A stretch of DNA of 64,000 nucleotides from Opitutaceae bacterium (GTDB lineage: Bacteria; Verrucomicrobiota; Verrucomicrobiia; Opitutales; Opitutaceae), in assembly GCA_027482185.1 (NCBI GenBank), contig JAIXWF010000008.1, positions 105,877 through 169,876 of the forward strand, in the 5' to 3' direction. The translations under genes were made by a program, and so were the position numbers. Shown here piece by piece: positions 41,638 to 53,800 of this stretch. Positions within the stretch are counted from its first letter, which is position 1, and the number at the start of each line of letters is the position of its first letter. Under the pieces are notes generated by a model. The model was not told where the DNA came from. It did no database searches and was given only the letters and a program-made list of their open reading frames with translations.

Positions 41638-41973
41638 ATGAAGATCAAAGCCTACCTCAAGCCGCACTGCGGTTGGTCCAACGGCGTCCGTGCGATCCTG
41701 CGCAAGCACAGCCTGCCGTTCGAAGACATCGACATCATCAACAACCGCGACAACTACGCGGAGATGGTGCAGAAGTCCGGCCAGCCCCTTTCGCCCTGCG
41801 TCGAAATCGACGGCGTGATGCTCGCCGATGTTTCCGGCGAGGAAGTCGAAAATTACCTCCTCAGCAACGACCTGGTGAAACCGGTGGACGTCCGCACGGA
41901 CGTCCCGACGAACGCGGGTTGCTCGGACGAAGAGCACGCCAAAATGGCCACCAAAACGATCCGCTTCTTCTAA
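41638..41973 (+). CDS. Glutaredoxin family protein (monothiol-type CGWS)
   Basis: A 111-residue thioredoxin-fold protein. KAYLKPHCGWSNGVRAILRKHSLPFEDIDI places a CxxS active site (Cys11) at the start of the first helix. The GQPLSPCVEIDGVMLADVSGEEVENYL block supplies the cis-Pro-like turn and glutathione-binding region. The active site resembles CGFS monothiol glutaredoxins linked to iron-sulfur handling. A C-terminal tail of about 30 residues with one more Cys extends beyond the basic fold. It directly precedes glutamate synthase, an iron-sulfur enzyme, but a terminator separates them. Confidence 0.85.
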   Translation: MKIKAYLKPHCGWSNGVRAILRKHSLPFEDIDIINNRDNYAEMVQKSGQPLSPCVEIDGVMLADVSGEEVENYLLSNDLVKPVDVRTDVPTNAGCSDEEHAKMATKTIRFF

Positions 41974-42011
41974 TTCGCACGCTGAGAGCACTCCGCACAC
42001 ACTAATTTCAC

Positions 42012-42049
42012 GGGCCGCTCTCGCACACGACGAGAACGGCCCTTTTTTT
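42012..42049 (+). terminator. Rho-independent terminator after the glutaredoxin gene
   Basis: A 12-bp stem with one mismatch (GGGCCG and TCTCG arms) closes a 7-nt loop and is followed by seven T residues, 38 nt after the stop. Confidence 0.92.
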
Positions 42050-42113
42050 GCTCTAAGCGCCCATCCCCGAGCTCCCGCCCCCGCCTTTCCTCCCTTTTTT
42101 CGATTCCGACGAC

Positions 42114-45100
42114 ATGAACCACACCTCCAGCGCCAGCCCAGTGCCGACCGCCCAGCAGCCCGTCCGTTCGCCCGGTCTGCCGCCGAAACAAGGCCTCTAC
42201 GATCCGTGGTTCGAGCACGAGGCCTGCGGCGTCGGCTTCATCGTCAACATGCACGGCAAGAAGTCGCACCAGACGGTCAGCGACGGCCTGCAGATTCTCC
42301 GCAATCTCGACCACCGCGGCGCCAGCGGCGCCGAAATCAACACGGGCGACGGCGCCGGCATCCTCATCCAGATGCCGCACAAGTTCTTCGTCGAGGTCTG
42401 CAAATCCTCCCGCATCACCCTGCCCGAAGCCGGCCAGTACGGCACCGGCCTCGTCTTCCTCCCGCGCAACCCCACCGTCCGCCGCAAGGTCGAGGAAAAG
42501 TTCGAGCAGGTCGTCCAGGCCGAAGGCCAGGTCTTCCTCGGCTGGCGCACCGTCCCCACCAACTCCGCCTCCCTCGGCGACACCGCCCTTTCCTGCGAAC
42601 CCTTCATGCGCCAGGCCTTCATCGGCCGCGGCGAAGGCCTCGACGACCTCGCCTTCGAACGGAAGCTCTACGTCATCCGCAAGCGCTCGTACTCCGATAT
42701 CCGCACCTCGACGCTCCCCGGCGCCGAATATTGGTACGTCGCCAGCCTCTCCACGCGCACCCTCGTCTACAAGGGCATGCTCACGACCGACCAGGTCGAC
42801 AACTACTTCCCCGACCTGAAGCACCCGGCGATGGAGTCCGCGATGGCCCTCGTCCACTCGCGCTTCTCGACCAACACCTTCCCGAGCTGGGAACGCGCGC
42901 ACCCGTACCGCTACCTCGCGCACAACGGCGAAATCAACACGCTCCGCGGCAACATCAACTGGATGCACGCCCGCCAGGCCCTCTTCGAGAGCCCGCTCTT
43001 CGGCGACGACATCAAGAAGATCATCCCGATCGTGAACCCCAACGGTTCCGACTCGTCGATGTTCGACAACACCCTCGAGCTCCTCGTCCTCGCCGGCCGC
43101 CCGCTGGCCCACGCGATGATGATGATGATCCCCGAACCGTGGTCCAACCACGAGTCGATGGACGACGACCGCCGCGCGTTCTACCAATATCACTCCTGCC
43201 TCATGGAGCCGTGGGACGGTCCCGCCTCCATCGGTTTCACCGACGGCAAACAGATCGGCGCCATCCTCGACCGCAACGGCCTGCGCCCGTCCCGCTACTA
43301 CGTTACCAAGGACGGCACCGTCATCATGGCCTCCGAGGCCGGCGTGCTCGATATCCCCGCCGACCAGATCGTGCAGAAGGGCCGCCTCCAGCCGGGCCGC
43401 ATGTTCCTCGTCGACACCGAACAGGGCCGCATCATCGAGGACGAAGAAATCAAGCGCGAGATTTGCCGTTCGCAGCCGTACCGCGAGTGGCTCAACCAGC
43501 ACCTCGTCCACCTCTCCGACCTCCCCGAGGCCCCGAAGATCGAGCCGCCGGATCACGACACGCTCCTCCAGCGCCAGATCGCCTTCGGCTACACGTTCGA
43601 GGACGAACGCGTCGTTATCACGCCGATGGCCAAGGATGGCGTGGAAGCCATCGGCTCCATGGGCAACGACGCCGCCCTCGCGGTGCTCTCGAACAAGCCG
43701 CGCCTCCTCTACGATTACTTCAAGCAGCTCTTCGCCCAGGTCACGAATCCCCCGATCGACTCGATCCGCGAGGAAATCGTCACCTCGGCCGAGACGCGTC
43801 TCGGTTCCGAGGGCAATCTGCTCAACCCGCAGCCCACGGCTTGCCGCCGCGTCGAGCTGAAGTGGCCCGTCCTCACCAACGAGGAATTCGCCAAGATCCG
43901 CCGCACCAATCTCCCCGGCCTCAAGACCGGCGTGCTCCCGATTCTCTTCCGCGTTTCCCGCGGCGAGAAGGGTCTCGCGAAGTCGATGGAGGAACTCTCC
44001 ATCATGGCCCGCCGCATGATCGAGGAAGACGAGGCCAACGTCCTCATCCTCAGCGACCGCGGCGTCACCAAGGAATACGCGCCCATCCCCGCGCTGCTCG
44101 CCGTCGCCGGCCTGCACCATTACCTGATCCGCGAAGGCCTGCGCACCCGCGTCTCCCTCGTCCTTGAAACCGGCGAAGCCCGCGAGGTGCACCACTTCGC
44201 GCTGCTCATCGGCTACGGCGCCTCCGCCATCAATCCGTACGTCGCGTTCGAGACCATCGACGACATGATCCGCGAGGGCATGCTCCCCGGCCTCGACCAC
44301 AAGAAGGGCTGCGCCAACTTCGTGAAGGCCGCCTCCAAGGGCGTCGTGAAGGTCATGTCCAAGATGGGCATCTCCGCCATCCAGTCCTACCGCGGCGCCC
44401 AAGTCTTCGAAGCCCTCGGCCTCCGCCAGGATGTCATCGACCATTACTTCACCTGGACGCCGTCGCGCGTCGGCGGCATCGGCCTCGATGTCATCGCCCA
44501 GGAAGTGCTGATCCGCCACCGCGCCGCCTATCCGGAGCGCACCGGCACCGACCACGTCCTCCCCGTCGGCGGCATCTACCAGTGGCGCGCCTCCGGCGAA
44601 GCCCACCTGTTCACGCCGGAATCCATCCACGCCCTCCAGAAGGCCGTCCGCCAGAACAGCAAACCCGCGTACCAGGCCTACGCCAAGCTCGTCAACGAGC
44701 AGGGCAAGAACCTCTGCACGCTGCGCTCGCTGCTCGAATTCAAGAGCGGCAACGCCCCGATCCCGCTCGCCGAAGTCGAGCCCGTCGAGGCGATCATGAA
44801 GCGCTTCAAGACCGGCGCGATGTCCTACGGCTCCATTTCCAAGGAAGCCCACGAGACGCTCGCGATCGCGATGAACCGCATCGGCGGCAAGTCCAACACC
44901 GGCGAAGGCGGCGAGGATCCGGAACGCTTCACCTGGACCAACGAACAGGGCGATTCGAAGAACTCCGCCATCAAGCAGGTCGCCTCCGGCCGCTTCGGCG
45001 TCACCAGCGAGTACCTCGTCAACGCCCGCGAAATCCAGATCAAGATGGCCCAGGGCGCCAAGCCCGGCGAAGGCGGCCAGTTGCCCGGCTCCAAGGTGTA

Positions 45101-46763
45101 CCCCTGGGTCGCCAAGACCCGCGGCACCACCGCCGGCGTCGGCCTCATCTCGCCCCCGCCGCACCACGACATCTACTCCATCGAGGATCTCGCGGAACTC
45201 ATCCACGACCTGAAGAACGCCAACCACCGCGCCCGCGTCTCCGTGAAGCTGGTGTCCGAGGTCGGCGTCGGCACGGTCGCCGCCGGCGTCGCCAAGGCGC
45301 ACGCCGACGTCGTCCTCATCTCCGGCTACGACGGCGGCACCGGCGCCTCGCCGCAGACTTCGCTGCAGCACGCCGGTCTCCCGTGGGAACTCGGCCTCGC
45401 CGAAACCCACCAGACCCTCGTCCTCAACAACCTCCGCTCCCGCATCGCGGTCGAGACCGACGGCCAGCTCAAGACGGGCCGCGACGTCGTCATCGCCGCC
45501 CTGCTCGGCGCCGAGGAATTCGGCTTCGCCACCGCGCCGCTCGTCGCCACGGGCTGCATCATGATGCGTGTTTGCCATCTGAATACGTGTCCCGCCGGCG
45601 TCGCCACGCAGGACCCGCAGCTCCGCGCCAAGTTCGCCGGCAAGCCCGAGCACGTCGTGAACTTCATGCGGTTCATCGCCGAGGACATCCGCGAGCTCAT
45701 GGCCGCGCTCGGCTTCCGCACCATCGAGGAAATGATCGGCCGCACCGACCGCCTCGAGGCCAAGAAGGCCGTCGACCACTGGAAGGCCAAGGGACTCGAT
45801 TTCTCGAGCATCCTCTACCAGCCCGACGTCGGCCCCGAGATCGGCAAGTTCTGCCAGATGAAGCAGGACCACGGCATCGACCGCTCGCTCGACATGACCA
45901 CGCTGCTCGAGCTCTGCAAACCCGCCATCGAGCGCGGCGAAAAGGTCGTCGCCGAGCTCCCCATCCGCAACGTCAACCGCGTCGTCGGTACCATCACCTC
46001 CGGCGAAATCACCCGGAAACACGGCGCCAAGGGCCTCCCCGAGGACACGATCAAACTGAAGTTCAACGGCTCCGCCGGCCAGAGCTTCGGCGCCTTCGTC
46101 ACCCGCGGCATGACCCTCGCGATCGAGGGCGACGCCAACGACTACTTCGGCAAGGGCCTGTCGGGCGGCAAACTCATCATCTATCCCTCGGCCAAGGCCA
46201 CCTTCAAGGCCGAGGAAAACATGATCATCGGCAACGTCGCCTTCTACGGTGCCAGCGCCGGCGAAGCCTACATCCGCGGCATGGCCGGCGAACGCTTCGC
46301 CGTCCGCAACTCCGGCGTCACCGTCGTCGTCGAGGGCATCGGCGACAACGGCTGCGAATACATGACCGGCGGCAACGTCGTCGTGCTCGGCCGCGCCGGC
46401 CGCAACTTCGGCGCCGGCATGTCCGGCGGCATCGGCTACGTCCTCGACGAAGCCGGCGACTTCCCGAAGCGCGTCAACGCCGCCATGGTCGGCATCGAGA
46501 AACTCGAGGACGCCAAGGAAATCGCCGCCGTGCGCGCGATGATCCAGAAGCACTTCGACTACACGAAGAGCGAGCGCGCCAAGTTGATTTTGGCGAACTG
46601 GGACAAATACGTCCCGCAGTTCGTCAAGGTCATGCCCAAGGACTACAAGCGCATGCTCGCCTGCATCGACCGCGCCCAGGCCCAGGGCCTGACCGGCGAC
46701 GAAGCCATCATGGCCGCCTTCGAGGAAAACGCCCGCGACACCTCGCGTGTCGGCGGTCTCTAA
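42114..46763 (+). CDS. gltB: Glutamate synthase large subunit
   Basis: A 1549-residue iron-sulfur flavoenzyme; with GltD it makes two glutamates from glutamine and 2-oxoglutarate. A 37-residue propeptide precedes Cys38 (HEACGVGF), the N-terminal nucleophile of the glutaminase domain. The FMN synthase domain contains [10 protein letters not shown] and [22 protein letters not shown]. The 3Fe-4S site is [19 protein letters not shown]. The C-terminal GXGXG beta-helix domain includes [24 protein letters not shown]. Length is typical of the bacterial NADPH-type large subunit. It forms an operon with gltD. Confidence 0.98.
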   Translation: MNHTSSASPVPTAQQPVRSPGLPPKQGLYDPWFEHEACGVGFIVNMHGKKSHQTVSDGLQILRNLDHRGASGAEINTGDGAGILIQMPHKFFVEVCKSSRITLPEAGQYGTGLVFLPRNPTVRRKVEEKFEQVVQAEGQVFLGWRTVPTNSASLGDTALSCEPFMRQAFIGRGEGLDDLAFERKLYVIRKRSYSDIRTSTLPGAEYWYVASLSTRTLVYKGMLTTDQVDNYFPDLKHPAMESAMALVHSRFSTNTFPSWERAHPYRYLAHNGEINTLRGNINWMHARQALFESPLFGDDIKKIIPIVNPNGSDSSMFDNTLELLVLAGRPLAHAMMMMIPEPWSNHESMDDDRRAFYQYHSCLMEPWDGPASIGFTDGKQIGAILDRNGLRPSRYYVTKDGTVIMASEAGVLDIPADQIVQKGRLQPGRMFLVDTEQGRIIEDEEIKREICRSQPYREWLNQHLVHLSDLPEAPKIEPPDHDTLLQRQIAFGYTFEDERVVITPMAKDGVEAIGSMGNDAALAVLSNKPRLLYDYFKQLFAQVTNPPIDSIREEIVTSAETRLGSEGNLLNPQPTACRRVELKWPVLTNEEFAKIRRTNLPGLKTGVLPILFRVSRGEKGLAKSMEELSIMARRMIEEDEANVLILSDRGVTKEYAPIPALLAVAGLHHYLIREGLRTRVSLVLETGEAREVHHFALLIGYGASAINPYVAFETIDDMIREGMLPGLDHKKGCANFVKAASKGVVKVMSKMGISAIQSYRGAQVFEALGLRQDVIDHYFTWTPSRVGGIGLDVIAQEVLIRHRAAYPERTGTDHVLPVGGIYQWRASGEAHLFTPESIHALQKAVRQNSKPAYQAYAKLVNEQGKNLCTLRSLLEFKSGNAPIPLAEVEPVEAIMKRFKTGAMSYGSISKEAHETLAIAMNRIGGKSNTGEGGEDPERFTWTNEQGDSKNSAIKQVASGRFGVTSEYLVNAREIQIKMAQGAKPGEGGQLPGSKVYPWVAKTRGTTAGVGLISPPPHHDIYSIEDLAELIHDLKNANHRARVSVKLVSEVGVGTVAAGVAKAHADVVLISGYDGGTGASPQTSLQHAGLPWELGLAETHQTLVLNNLRSRIAVETDGQLKTGRDVVIAALLGAEEFGFATAPLVATGCIMMRVCHLNTCPAGVATQDPQLRAKFAGKPEHVVNFMRFIAEDIRELMAALGFRTIEEMIGRTDRLEAKKAVDHWKAKGLDFSSILYQPDVGPEIGKFCQMKQDHGIDRSLDMTTLLELCKPAIERGEKVVAELPIRNVNRVVGTITSGEITRKHGAKGLPEDTIKLKFNGSAGQSFGAFVTRGMTLAIEGDANDYFGKGLSGGKLIIYPSAKATFKAEENMIIGNVAFYGASAGEAYIRGMAGERFAVRNSGVTVVVEGIGDNGCEYMTGGNVVVLGRAGRNFGAGMSGGIGYVLDEAGDFPKRVNAAMVGIEKLEDAKEIAAVRAMIQKHFDYTKSERAKLILANWDKYVPQFVKVMPKDYKRMLACIDRAQAQGLTGDEAIMAAFEENARDTSRVGGL

Positions 46764-46766
46764 CCG

Positions 46767-46872
46767 GCTGTCAGCTCTCAGCTGTCGGCTCTCAGCCCAA
46801 TCCCAAACCAATCATCGCTTCCACCCGATCCGTCTGTGCTGACAGCTGACCGCTGAAAGCTGACCGCTCTTC
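46767..46872. repeat. Paired heptad repeats, GCTGACC family, copy 1 (gltB-gltD spacer)
   Basis: Left array 46767-46794: GCTGTCA, GCTCTCA, GCTGTCG, GCTCTCA. Right array 46838-46872: GCTGACA, GCTGACC, GCTGAAA, GCTGACC, GCTCTTC. The left array (TCAGC type) is complementary to the right array (GCTGA type). It fills most of the spacer inside the gltBD operon. Confidence 0.8.
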
Positions 46873-46886
46873 CTCCCTCTTCCACC

Positions 46887-48371
46887 ATGGGCAAACCAAC
46901 CGGCTTCATCGAATACCTGCGCGAACTTCCCGTCGACCGCACGCCCGTCGAGCGCGTGAAAGACTGGAAGGAATTCCACCAGCACATGGAGGAGAAGAAA
47001 CTCCGGACGCAGGGCGCGCGCTGCATGGATTGCGGCGTCCCGTTCTGCCACACCGGCAAGTTGATCAGCGGCATGGCCAGCGGCTGCCCGATCAACAACC
47101 TCATCCCGGAATTCAACGACCTCGTTTACCGCGGTCTTTGGAAGGAAGCCCTCGACCGTCTGCACAAGACGAACAACTTCCCCGAGTTCACCGGCCGCGT
47201 CTGCCCCGCGCCCTGCGAAGGCTCCTGCGTCCTCGGCATCAACAACCCGCCCGTCACGATCAAGAACATCGAGGCCTCGATCATCGACAAGGGTTGGGAC
47301 GAAGGCTGGGTCGTGCCGGAGGCCCCGAAGAACCGCACCGGCAAGAAGGTCGCCGTCATCGGCTCCGGCCCCGCCGGCCTCTCCGCCGCTGCCCAGCTCA
47401 ACAAGGCCGGCCACACCGTCACCGTCTTCGAACGCGCCGACCGCCCCGGCGGGCTCCTCATGTACGGCATTCCGAACATGAAGCTCGACAAGCAGGAGGT
47501 CGTCCTCCGCCGCATCGCGCTGATGGAAAAGGAAGGCATCAAGTTCATCTGCAACGCGAACGTCGGCGACAACGTCGAGCCCCAGATTTTCCTGAAGGAA
47601 TACGACGCCACCGTCATCTGCACCGGCGCCACCCAGCCCCGCGATCTCCCGATCGAGGGCCGCAACCTCAAGGGCGTGCACTTCGCGATGGAGTTCCTCA
47701 CCGCCAACACCAAGGCCGTGCTCAACGGCGGCGCGGACCACTGCCCGATCCACGCCAAGGGCAAGGATGTCGTCGTCCTCGGCGGCGGCGACACCGGCAC
47801 CGACTGCGTCGGCACCTCGATGCGCCACGGCTGCAAGAGCATCACCCAGATCGAAATTCTCCCCAAGCCCCCGCTCGAGCGCACGGCCGACAACCCGTGG
47901 CCGGAATGGCCGAAGACCTACAAGATGGACTACGGCCAGGAAGAAGCGGCGGCCAAGTTCGGCGCCGACCCGCGCGTCTATCTCACGACCGTGAAGAAGT
48001 TCGTCGGCGACGCCCAGGGCGCGCTGAGGGAAATCGTCACCGTCGAAATCAAGTGGGAGAAGAACGACAAGGGCCAGTTCGTGCCGAAGGAAGTCCCCGG
48101 TTCCGAGAAGACGCGCCCCGCGCAGCTCGCGCTGCTGGCGCTCGGTTTCCTCGGGCCCGAGCAGGCGCTCGTGAAGGAACTGAACCTCGAGACGGATCCC
48201 CGCTCGAACATCAAGGCCGAGCACGAGAAGTACACGACGAGCATCAAGGGCGTCTTCGCCGCCGGCGACTGCCGCCGCGGCCAGAGCCTGGTCGTGTGGG
48301 CGATCAACGAGGGCCGCGGCGCGGCCCGCGAGTGCGACCGCTACCTGATGGGTTCGACCGACCTGCCGTAA
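46887..48371 (+). CDS. gltD: Glutamate synthase small subunit
   Basis: A 494-residue NADPH-oxidising subunit that passes electrons to GltB. N-terminal cysteine clusters ([11 protein letters not shown] with GCPINN, and CPAPCEGSC) bind two 4Fe-4S centres. The FAD motif is [17 protein letters not shown] and the NADPH motif is [29 protein letters not shown] and [19 protein letters not shown] are the late family blocks. It is followed by a GTAGCCCGGGC element and then a strong terminator. Confidence 0.97.
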   Translation: MGKPTGFIEYLRELPVDRTPVERVKDWKEFHQHMEEKKLRTQGARCMDCGVPFCHTGKLISGMASGCPINNLIPEFNDLVYRGLWKEALDRLHKTNNFPEFTGRVCPAPCEGSCVLGINNPPVTIKNIEASIIDKGWDEGWVVPEAPKNRTGKKVAVIGSGPAGLSAAAQLNKAGHTVTVFERADRPGGLLMYGIPNMKLDKQEVVLRRIALMEKEGIKFICNANVGDNVEPQIFLKEYDATVICTGATQPRDLPIEGRNLKGVHFAMEFLTANTKAVLNGGADHCPIHAKGKDVVVLGGGDTGTDCVGTSMRHGCKSITQIEILPKPPLERTADNPWPEWPKTYKMDYGQEEAAAKFGADPRVYLTTVKKFVGDAQGALREIVTVEIKWEKNDKGQFVPKEVPGSEKTRPAQLALLALGFLGPEQALVKELNLETDPRSNIKAEHEKYTTSIKGVFAAGDCRRGQSLVVWAINEGRGAARECDRYLMGSTDLP

Positions 48372-48390
48372 GGCGGACGCGACCGTCGCC

Positions 48391-48453
48391 GTAGCCCGGG
48401 CCTTCAGCCCGGGCATATTCGAAAAACGCCCCCGGGCTAGAGCTCCGGGCTAC
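48391..48453. repeat. GTAGCCCGGGC element, copy 3 (complete, paired)
   Basis: GTAGCCCGGGC-CTTCA-GCCCGGGC is followed after a short AT-containing linker by the inverse CCCGGGCTAGAGCTCCGGGCTAC. Each half is a palindrome and the two halves also pair with each other. Confidence 0.7.
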
Positions 48454-48455
48454 CC

Positions 48456-48485
48456 AAGGCGCCGCTTCCGCGGCGCCTTTTTTTT
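48456..48485 (+). terminator. Rho-independent terminator of gltBD
   Basis: A perfect 10-bp stem (AAGGCGCCGC pairing with GCGGCGCCTT) with a TTCC loop is followed by a T-tract, 85 nt after the gltD stop. Confidence 0.95.
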
Positions 48486-48629
48486 CGCCCTGACGCGGAT
48501 TTTTTCCCGGATCGCCATTTTGGGGTTCACGTCGGCCGTCCGGGCGGGAAGTAATGTCGCCGTTCCTCCCGGCGGCGGGGTCGCGCGGCAGTGCGGCGAC
48601 CCGCCCGCGGGCTTTCACCCCCTCCTCCC

Positions 48630-50792
48630 GTGCTCAACACCCTCCTGCTCGTCCTGCTCGGCACCTTTGTCCTCGTGGCCGGCATCGTCTCCGTCTTCTG
48701 CGTGCGGATGATCCAACCCGGCCGCGCCGGCGTCAAAACCGGCTGGGGCGGCGTCAAGGTCGCTTTCGACTGGATGGTCCGCCTGCCGATCGTCCAGACC
48801 TACCACATCGTCGATATCTCGGTGAAGAAGCTCGAGATCGCGCGCAAAGGAAAGGACGGCCTCGTCTGCCGCGACAACATCCGCGCCGATATCACCGTCG
48901 CCTTCTACATCCGCGTCGAAGCCACGCCCGAAAGCGTGCGCAAGGTCGCGCAGATGCTGACGCCCGAGCGCGTCTCCGATCTCGACCAGCTCCGCGACCT
49001 CTTCGAGGCCAAGTTCTCCGAGGCCCTGAAAACCGCCGGCAAACAGATGGAGTTCCACGAGCTCTTCACGGAACGCATCAAGTTCCGCGACCAGATCCAG
49101 AACACGATCGGCAAGGACCTCGACGGTTTCCTCCTCCAGGACGTCGCCATCGACTACCTCGAGCAGACCCCGCTCGAGCAGCACGACCCCAACAACGTCC
49201 TCGACTCCGAGGGCATCAAGAAAATCACCGAGATCACCCAGCGCGAGAAGGTCCTCGCCAACGAATTTTCCCAGCGGACGCAGGTGCAGATCGAAAAGGA
49301 GAACGCCGACGCCGACATCGCCAAACGCGAGCAGCAGCGCCGCAACCAGGAAGACACCGCCCGCCAGACCCGCGCCATCACCGAGGTGAAGGCCAACGAA
49401 GAGGCCGAGACCGCCAAGGTCGTCGCCGGCCGCCGGCTCGAGGTCGAGGCCAAGCGCCTGGAAACCGAGGAAGCGATCCGGCTGCGCACGGAGGACATGA
49501 ACCGCGCCGTGCAGGAGCGGGAGTTCACCGTGAAGAAGGAGAAGCAGCGCCTCGAACAGGAGGCCTCCCAGGAAGGCGAGGAGGCGCGCGTGCGCCGCGA
49601 ACGCGCCATCGCCCTCGCGGAGATGGAAAAGGAAATCAAGGTCGCCGACGCCGCCGTCGAGGTGGAGCGCAAGCGCGCCGTCGTCGTGGCCGAGCAGAAG
49701 GCCGTGGTCCAGCAGCAGGAGGAAAAGACCAATCTCGAGGCCCGCATGACCGCCGAGCGCGTCAGCGAGGTCACCTTGATCGAGGCCCAGATGAACGCCC
49801 GCCGCGATCAGGTCGAGAAGGTCGTCGCCTCCGAGGCGCAGAAGGAAGCCGAGCGGAATCTCGCCGAGGCCCAGAAGGTCAAAACCGTGGTCGCCGCCGA
49901 GGCGGCGCGCGAGGCGGCGCTGCGCGAGGCCGAGCGGATCCAGACGCTCGCCGACGCCGAGGCCAAGGTGGCGGAGAAGCGCCGCCACGCCGTCGAGCAG
50001 GAGGCCGAGGGCCAGGCGGCGCGCGAGGCCGCCGTCGGGCTCGCGGAAGCCAAGGTGATCCGCGCCAAGGCCGAGGCCCGCAAGCTCGAGGCCGTCGCGC
50101 TGCAGGATGTCGGCCTCGCCGAGGCCCAGGTCGCCAAGGTCAAGGGCGACGTCCACGCCGAAGTCACCGAAAGCCAGGCCGAGGCCGAAGCCGCGGGAAT
50201 CCGCGACCGCGAATTGGCCGCCGCCGCCGGCATCGAGGCCCGCGGCCTCGCCGAAGCGAAGGCCATGCAGCAGAAGGCGGAAGCGATGAAGCTGTTCCAC
50301 GCCGCCGGCAAGGAACACGAGGAGTTCAAGCTGCGCCTCGCGAGCGACCGCGATATCGCCCTCGCGACCGTCGGGGTGCAGAAGGACATCGCCCAGGCCA
50401 ATTCCCAGATCGTCGCCGAGGCGCTGAAGCACGCGAACATCGACATCGTCGGCGGCGAAAACGACTTCTTCGAGAAGATCGTCCGCGCCGTCGGCAACGG
50501 CAAAGCCGTCGACCGGCTCGTCGGCCACAGCGGGACGCTCACGGACGTGAAAAACACGTTCTTCAACGGCGATCCGGAGCACTTCAAGACGCAGCTGCGG
50601 CGCTGGATCGCGGACTTCGGCGTGCGTTCCGAAGACCTGAAAAATCTCACCGTCGCCGCCCTCCTCGGCCGCCTCGCGGCCAACGCCGGCGGCGAAAAAG
50701 CGGAGGCCCTCGCCGCGGCGCTGGCCGCCGCGCGCGGCCTCGGTCTCGCCGATCGGCCGGCCGCCGCCGTCGCCGCCTCAGCCTCCGCCTGA
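48630..50792 (+). CDS. Band-7/SPFH (flotillin-like) membrane protein
   Basis: A protein of about 720 residues. One N-terminal membrane helix (LNTLLLVLLGTFVLVAGIVSVF) is followed by an SPFH domain at about residues 30-210 (GRAGVKTGWGGVKVAF, DNIRADITVAFYIRV). Some 350 residues of Ala/Glu/Lys/Arg-rich coiled coil (with EAEAKVAEKRRHAVEQEAEG-like repeats) follow, as in flotillins and YqiK. The C-terminal 100 residues form a small globular tail ending in low-complexity Ala. Flotillins build membrane scaffolds. The GTG at 48630 places the helix at the N-terminus; another GTG at 48591 would add 13 residues. It heads a three-gene cluster with the giant ATPase. Confidence 0.85.
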   Translation: MLNTLLLVLLGTFVLVAGIVSVFCVRMIQPGRAGVKTGWGGVKVAFDWMVRLPIVQTYHIVDISVKKLEIARKGKDGLVCRDNIRADITVAFYIRVEATPESVRKVAQMLTPERVSDLDQLRDLFEAKFSEALKTAGKQMEFHELFTERIKFRDQIQNTIGKDLDGFLLQDVAIDYLEQTPLEQHDPNNVLDSEGIKKITEITQREKVLANEFSQRTQVQIEKENADADIAKREQQRRNQEDTARQTRAITEVKANEEAETAKVVAGRRLEVEAKRLETEEAIRLRTEDMNRAVQEREFTVKKEKQRLEQEASQEGEEARVRRERAIALAEMEKEIKVADAAVEVERKRAVVVAEQKAVVQQQEEKTNLEARMTAERVSEVTLIEAQMNARRDQVEKVVASEAQKEAERNLAEAQKVKTVVAAEAAREAALREAERIQTLADAEAKVAEKRRHAVEQEAEGQAAREAAVGLAEAKVIRAKAEARKLEAVALQDVGLAEAQVAKVKGDVHAEVTESQAEAEAAGIRDRELAAAAGIEARGLAEAKAMQQKAEAMKLFHAAGKEHEEFKLRLASDRDIALATVGVQKDIAQANSQIVAEALKHANIDIVGGENDFFEKIVRAVGNGKAVDRLVGHSGTLTDVKNTFFNGDPEHFKTQLRRWIADFGVRSEDLKNLTVAALLGRLAANAGGEKAEALAAALAAARGLGLADRPAAAVAASASA

Positions 50793-50860
50793 ACCCGGCC
50801 GTGCCGGTCCCCCTGTGAACCGCTCCGCTTCCCGCGCCCGCGCGGCCGGCCCCGCGCGCC

Positions 50861-53800
50861 ATGGCTGACGCCCCCGCGACCGCGCCCGTGCCGGCCGCCG
50901 CGACGCTCGGCAACGCGACCTACGACTTGGTCCGCCAGCGGCTGCGCACGCGGGCCGACGCCCTGCGCGGCGGCCTCGCCCGGCTCGACGCGCGCCGCCA
51001 GGAGGTCTTCGGGCGGATCGATTTCAAGCTGCTGCGTTCGGACCGCGTCACGACCGCGCACAACTGCGTGCCGCGCGACATGGTGCCGCTCGGGCACGGG
51101 CGGTTCCTTTTCGGTTTCAACGTCCGTTTCGGGCTGAAACAGGACGTCGAGCCCGGCGATGTCTTCGCCGTCTTCCAGCGCGACGACGCAAGCGGCGAAT
51201 TCCGCGAGGGCGACCTCGATCTGCTGCGTACGCCGGCCTTTCTGTCCGATTTCAAACGGCTCTACCACGTCTACGCCCGCGCCGCGTTCAGCAAGTTTTC
51301 CCTGATCGAGGGCCACCTCTTTTTCGTGTTCCAGATCGGGCCGGCCGCGACGGATCTCGCCGTGTTCAAGTGGGCGTTCGACGGGGGCCGGCTGCGCTAC
51401 GTCGACGGCCGCGCCGAGGCCGAGTACCGCCGGATCGGGTTTCCGCCGCCGTTCGAATTCCGCTGGCGGACGCCGGACCGCGGCGCGTTCCGCTACGGCA
51501 GCCATCCCCACGTCTCCATCCTCGACCGCGTTTTCGTCGACTGTATCGGCGGCGACCTTACGCTCAAGATCGAGGACAACACCGCCACGGGGGAAGGCAT
51601 CCATTCCGAGCCCGTCGAGGACCGGAACCAGAAGGTCGACGACGCCGAGATCGCGTTCGCGACCCCGCTTGAGCATCTGATCGTGCTGCGGATCCGGCCG
51701 TACAAGGAGAACGTCGTCCGCCACTTCGTCTTCAACGCCAAGCAGCAGACCGCGGTGCGCGTCGACGCCCTCGGCCAGTCGTGCGCGCTGCTCCCCGAAG
51801 GGCACGGCCTGATTTTTCCGGACGGCTACTACCTCGCGACCGGCGACCTCAAGCTCTTCGACGGCCGTGAACGCGATCTCGTGCTCGAGCGCACCGTGCA
51901 CGCGCCCAACGGCGAAGATTCCCTCTACGTCTTCTACAACCGCGCCACCGGCGAATACGTGCTGCTGCCGTACCGGCTGATCGCGCAGCGCGTCGAGGAG
52001 CGCATCGTGTGCCACGGTTTTTCCCTCTTTCCCGACGGGCACCTGCTGCTCTTCCGCGGCGGCGAGGAGGCGCAGAAACACCACACGATCCAGCTGCGGC
52101 AGACGCCGTTCCACCAGCCGGGACACGAGCCGCCCGGCCAGCGCGACGCCTACCTCTACCAGGTCGGCAACAAGGACATCGTCCGCTGCCTCGCCGAAGG
52201 CAACGAGGTGCTGACGCTCGCCGGGCGCGAGCAGCCGTACGCCGAACTCTACGCCGACCTCGTGAAACGCTGCGGCGCGATGCTCGACGCCTACCCGTGG
52301 CTGCGGGGCGCCGAAGGCATGGAGATCGCCGCGGCCCTGCAGGCCCTGCGCGAGGCCGCCGACCAGGCCGTGGGCGAATTCGACAAGGTGCGCAGCCTGC
52401 GGCGGGAGGCGGCGCAGCGGGTGCAGGATGTCCGGGCACGCTGCGCCGAACGGTTCCAGCTCGTCCGGCGGACGGGTTTCCGGACGCTGGAGGAGTTCGT
52501 GGCCAATCTCGCCGCGCTGCGCCGCCTCCGGGGCGAACTCGTTTCCCTGCGGGAGGTGCGCTACGCGGATCTCGCGGCGCTGGCGGAGTCGGAGGCCGCC
52601 GTGGCCGCGCAGGCCGCCGACCTCGCGGCGCGCTGCGTGCAGTTCCTGCTCCAGCCCCAGGCGCTGGAGCCCTACCGGCGCCGGGTCGCGGAGCACGAGA
52701 CCGCCGCGGCCGCGGTCGCGCGCGCGGCCGACGGCCGGAAGCTGGGCGAGGCACTCGACGCCGCCGGCGGCGATCTCGAGTTGCTGATCGAGATCGTGAA
52801 CAGCCTGGGCATCGCCGACGCGACCCAGGCCACGCGCATCATCGAGGACATCTCGGCGGTGTACGCGACGCTCAACCGGATCCGGGCCGGCCTGAAGAAC
52901 CGAGTCCGGAGCCTAGCCGAGACGGAAGGGGCCGCGCAGTTCGCCGCCCAGCTCAAGCTGGTCGACCAGGCCGCCGCCAGCTACCTCGAGCTCGCGCAGA
53001 CGCCGGCGAAGTGCGACGAGTTCCTCAACCGGCTCGCCGTGCAGCTCGAGGAGCTCGAGGGCCGCTTCCCCGACCACGAGGACTTCGCGGTGCGGCTGGC
53101 GGAGAAGCGCACGGCCCTCGTCGAGGCGTTCGAACAGCGCAAGCTTGCCCTCGGCGAACAGCGCAGCCGCCGGACCGCGGCCCTGCTCGCCGCCGCGGAC
53201 CGCGTCCTCAAGTCGGTGCGCAGCCGTCTCGCCGGGCTCGGTTCCGTGGACGAGATCAACGCCCTCATGGCCGCCGACCTCATGGTCGCGAAGGTCCGGG
53301 ACCTGATCGGCGAACTCCGTGGTCTCGGGGACAGCGTGCGGGCCGACGATCTCGAGGGCCGCCTCAAGGCCCTGCAGCAGGAGGCTGTCCGCCAGCTGCG
53401 CGACCGGCAGGAGCTGATGGCCGGGGGCGAGGATTCGATCCAGCTCGGGGCGCACCGTTTCAATCTCAACACCCAGCCGCTCGACGTCGCGGTGGTCGAC
53501 CACGGCGGGGCGCCGCACCTGCACCTCACCGGCACCCGCTTTTTTTCCCCGGTGGAGGATCCGGAATTCCTGGCGCTGCGGGAGGTCTGGACCCAGGAAA
53601 CGGCGGCGGAAGACGCCGCGGTCTACCGGGCCGAGTACCTGGCCGCGGAACTGTTCGAGGCCGCGGCCGCCCGCGGCGAGACGGCGCGCGCCGCCGGCTG
53701 GACCCCGGCCGCGACCCTCGCGGCGGTGCAGGAACTCGCGGCGCGCCGACCCGAGGAAGGCTACACCCGCGGCGTGCACGACCACGACGCGGCGCTGATT

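Noticed and set aside
41970..46811. A 1613-residue open frame antisense to gltB, and similar long antisense frames at 19313-21943 and 49808-52696
   Set aside because: They are mirror frames of strongly coding, GC-rich genes. Their translations are rich in Gly, Ala, Asp, Glu, Val and Arg, lack domains and arise from the third-position bias of the real gene.
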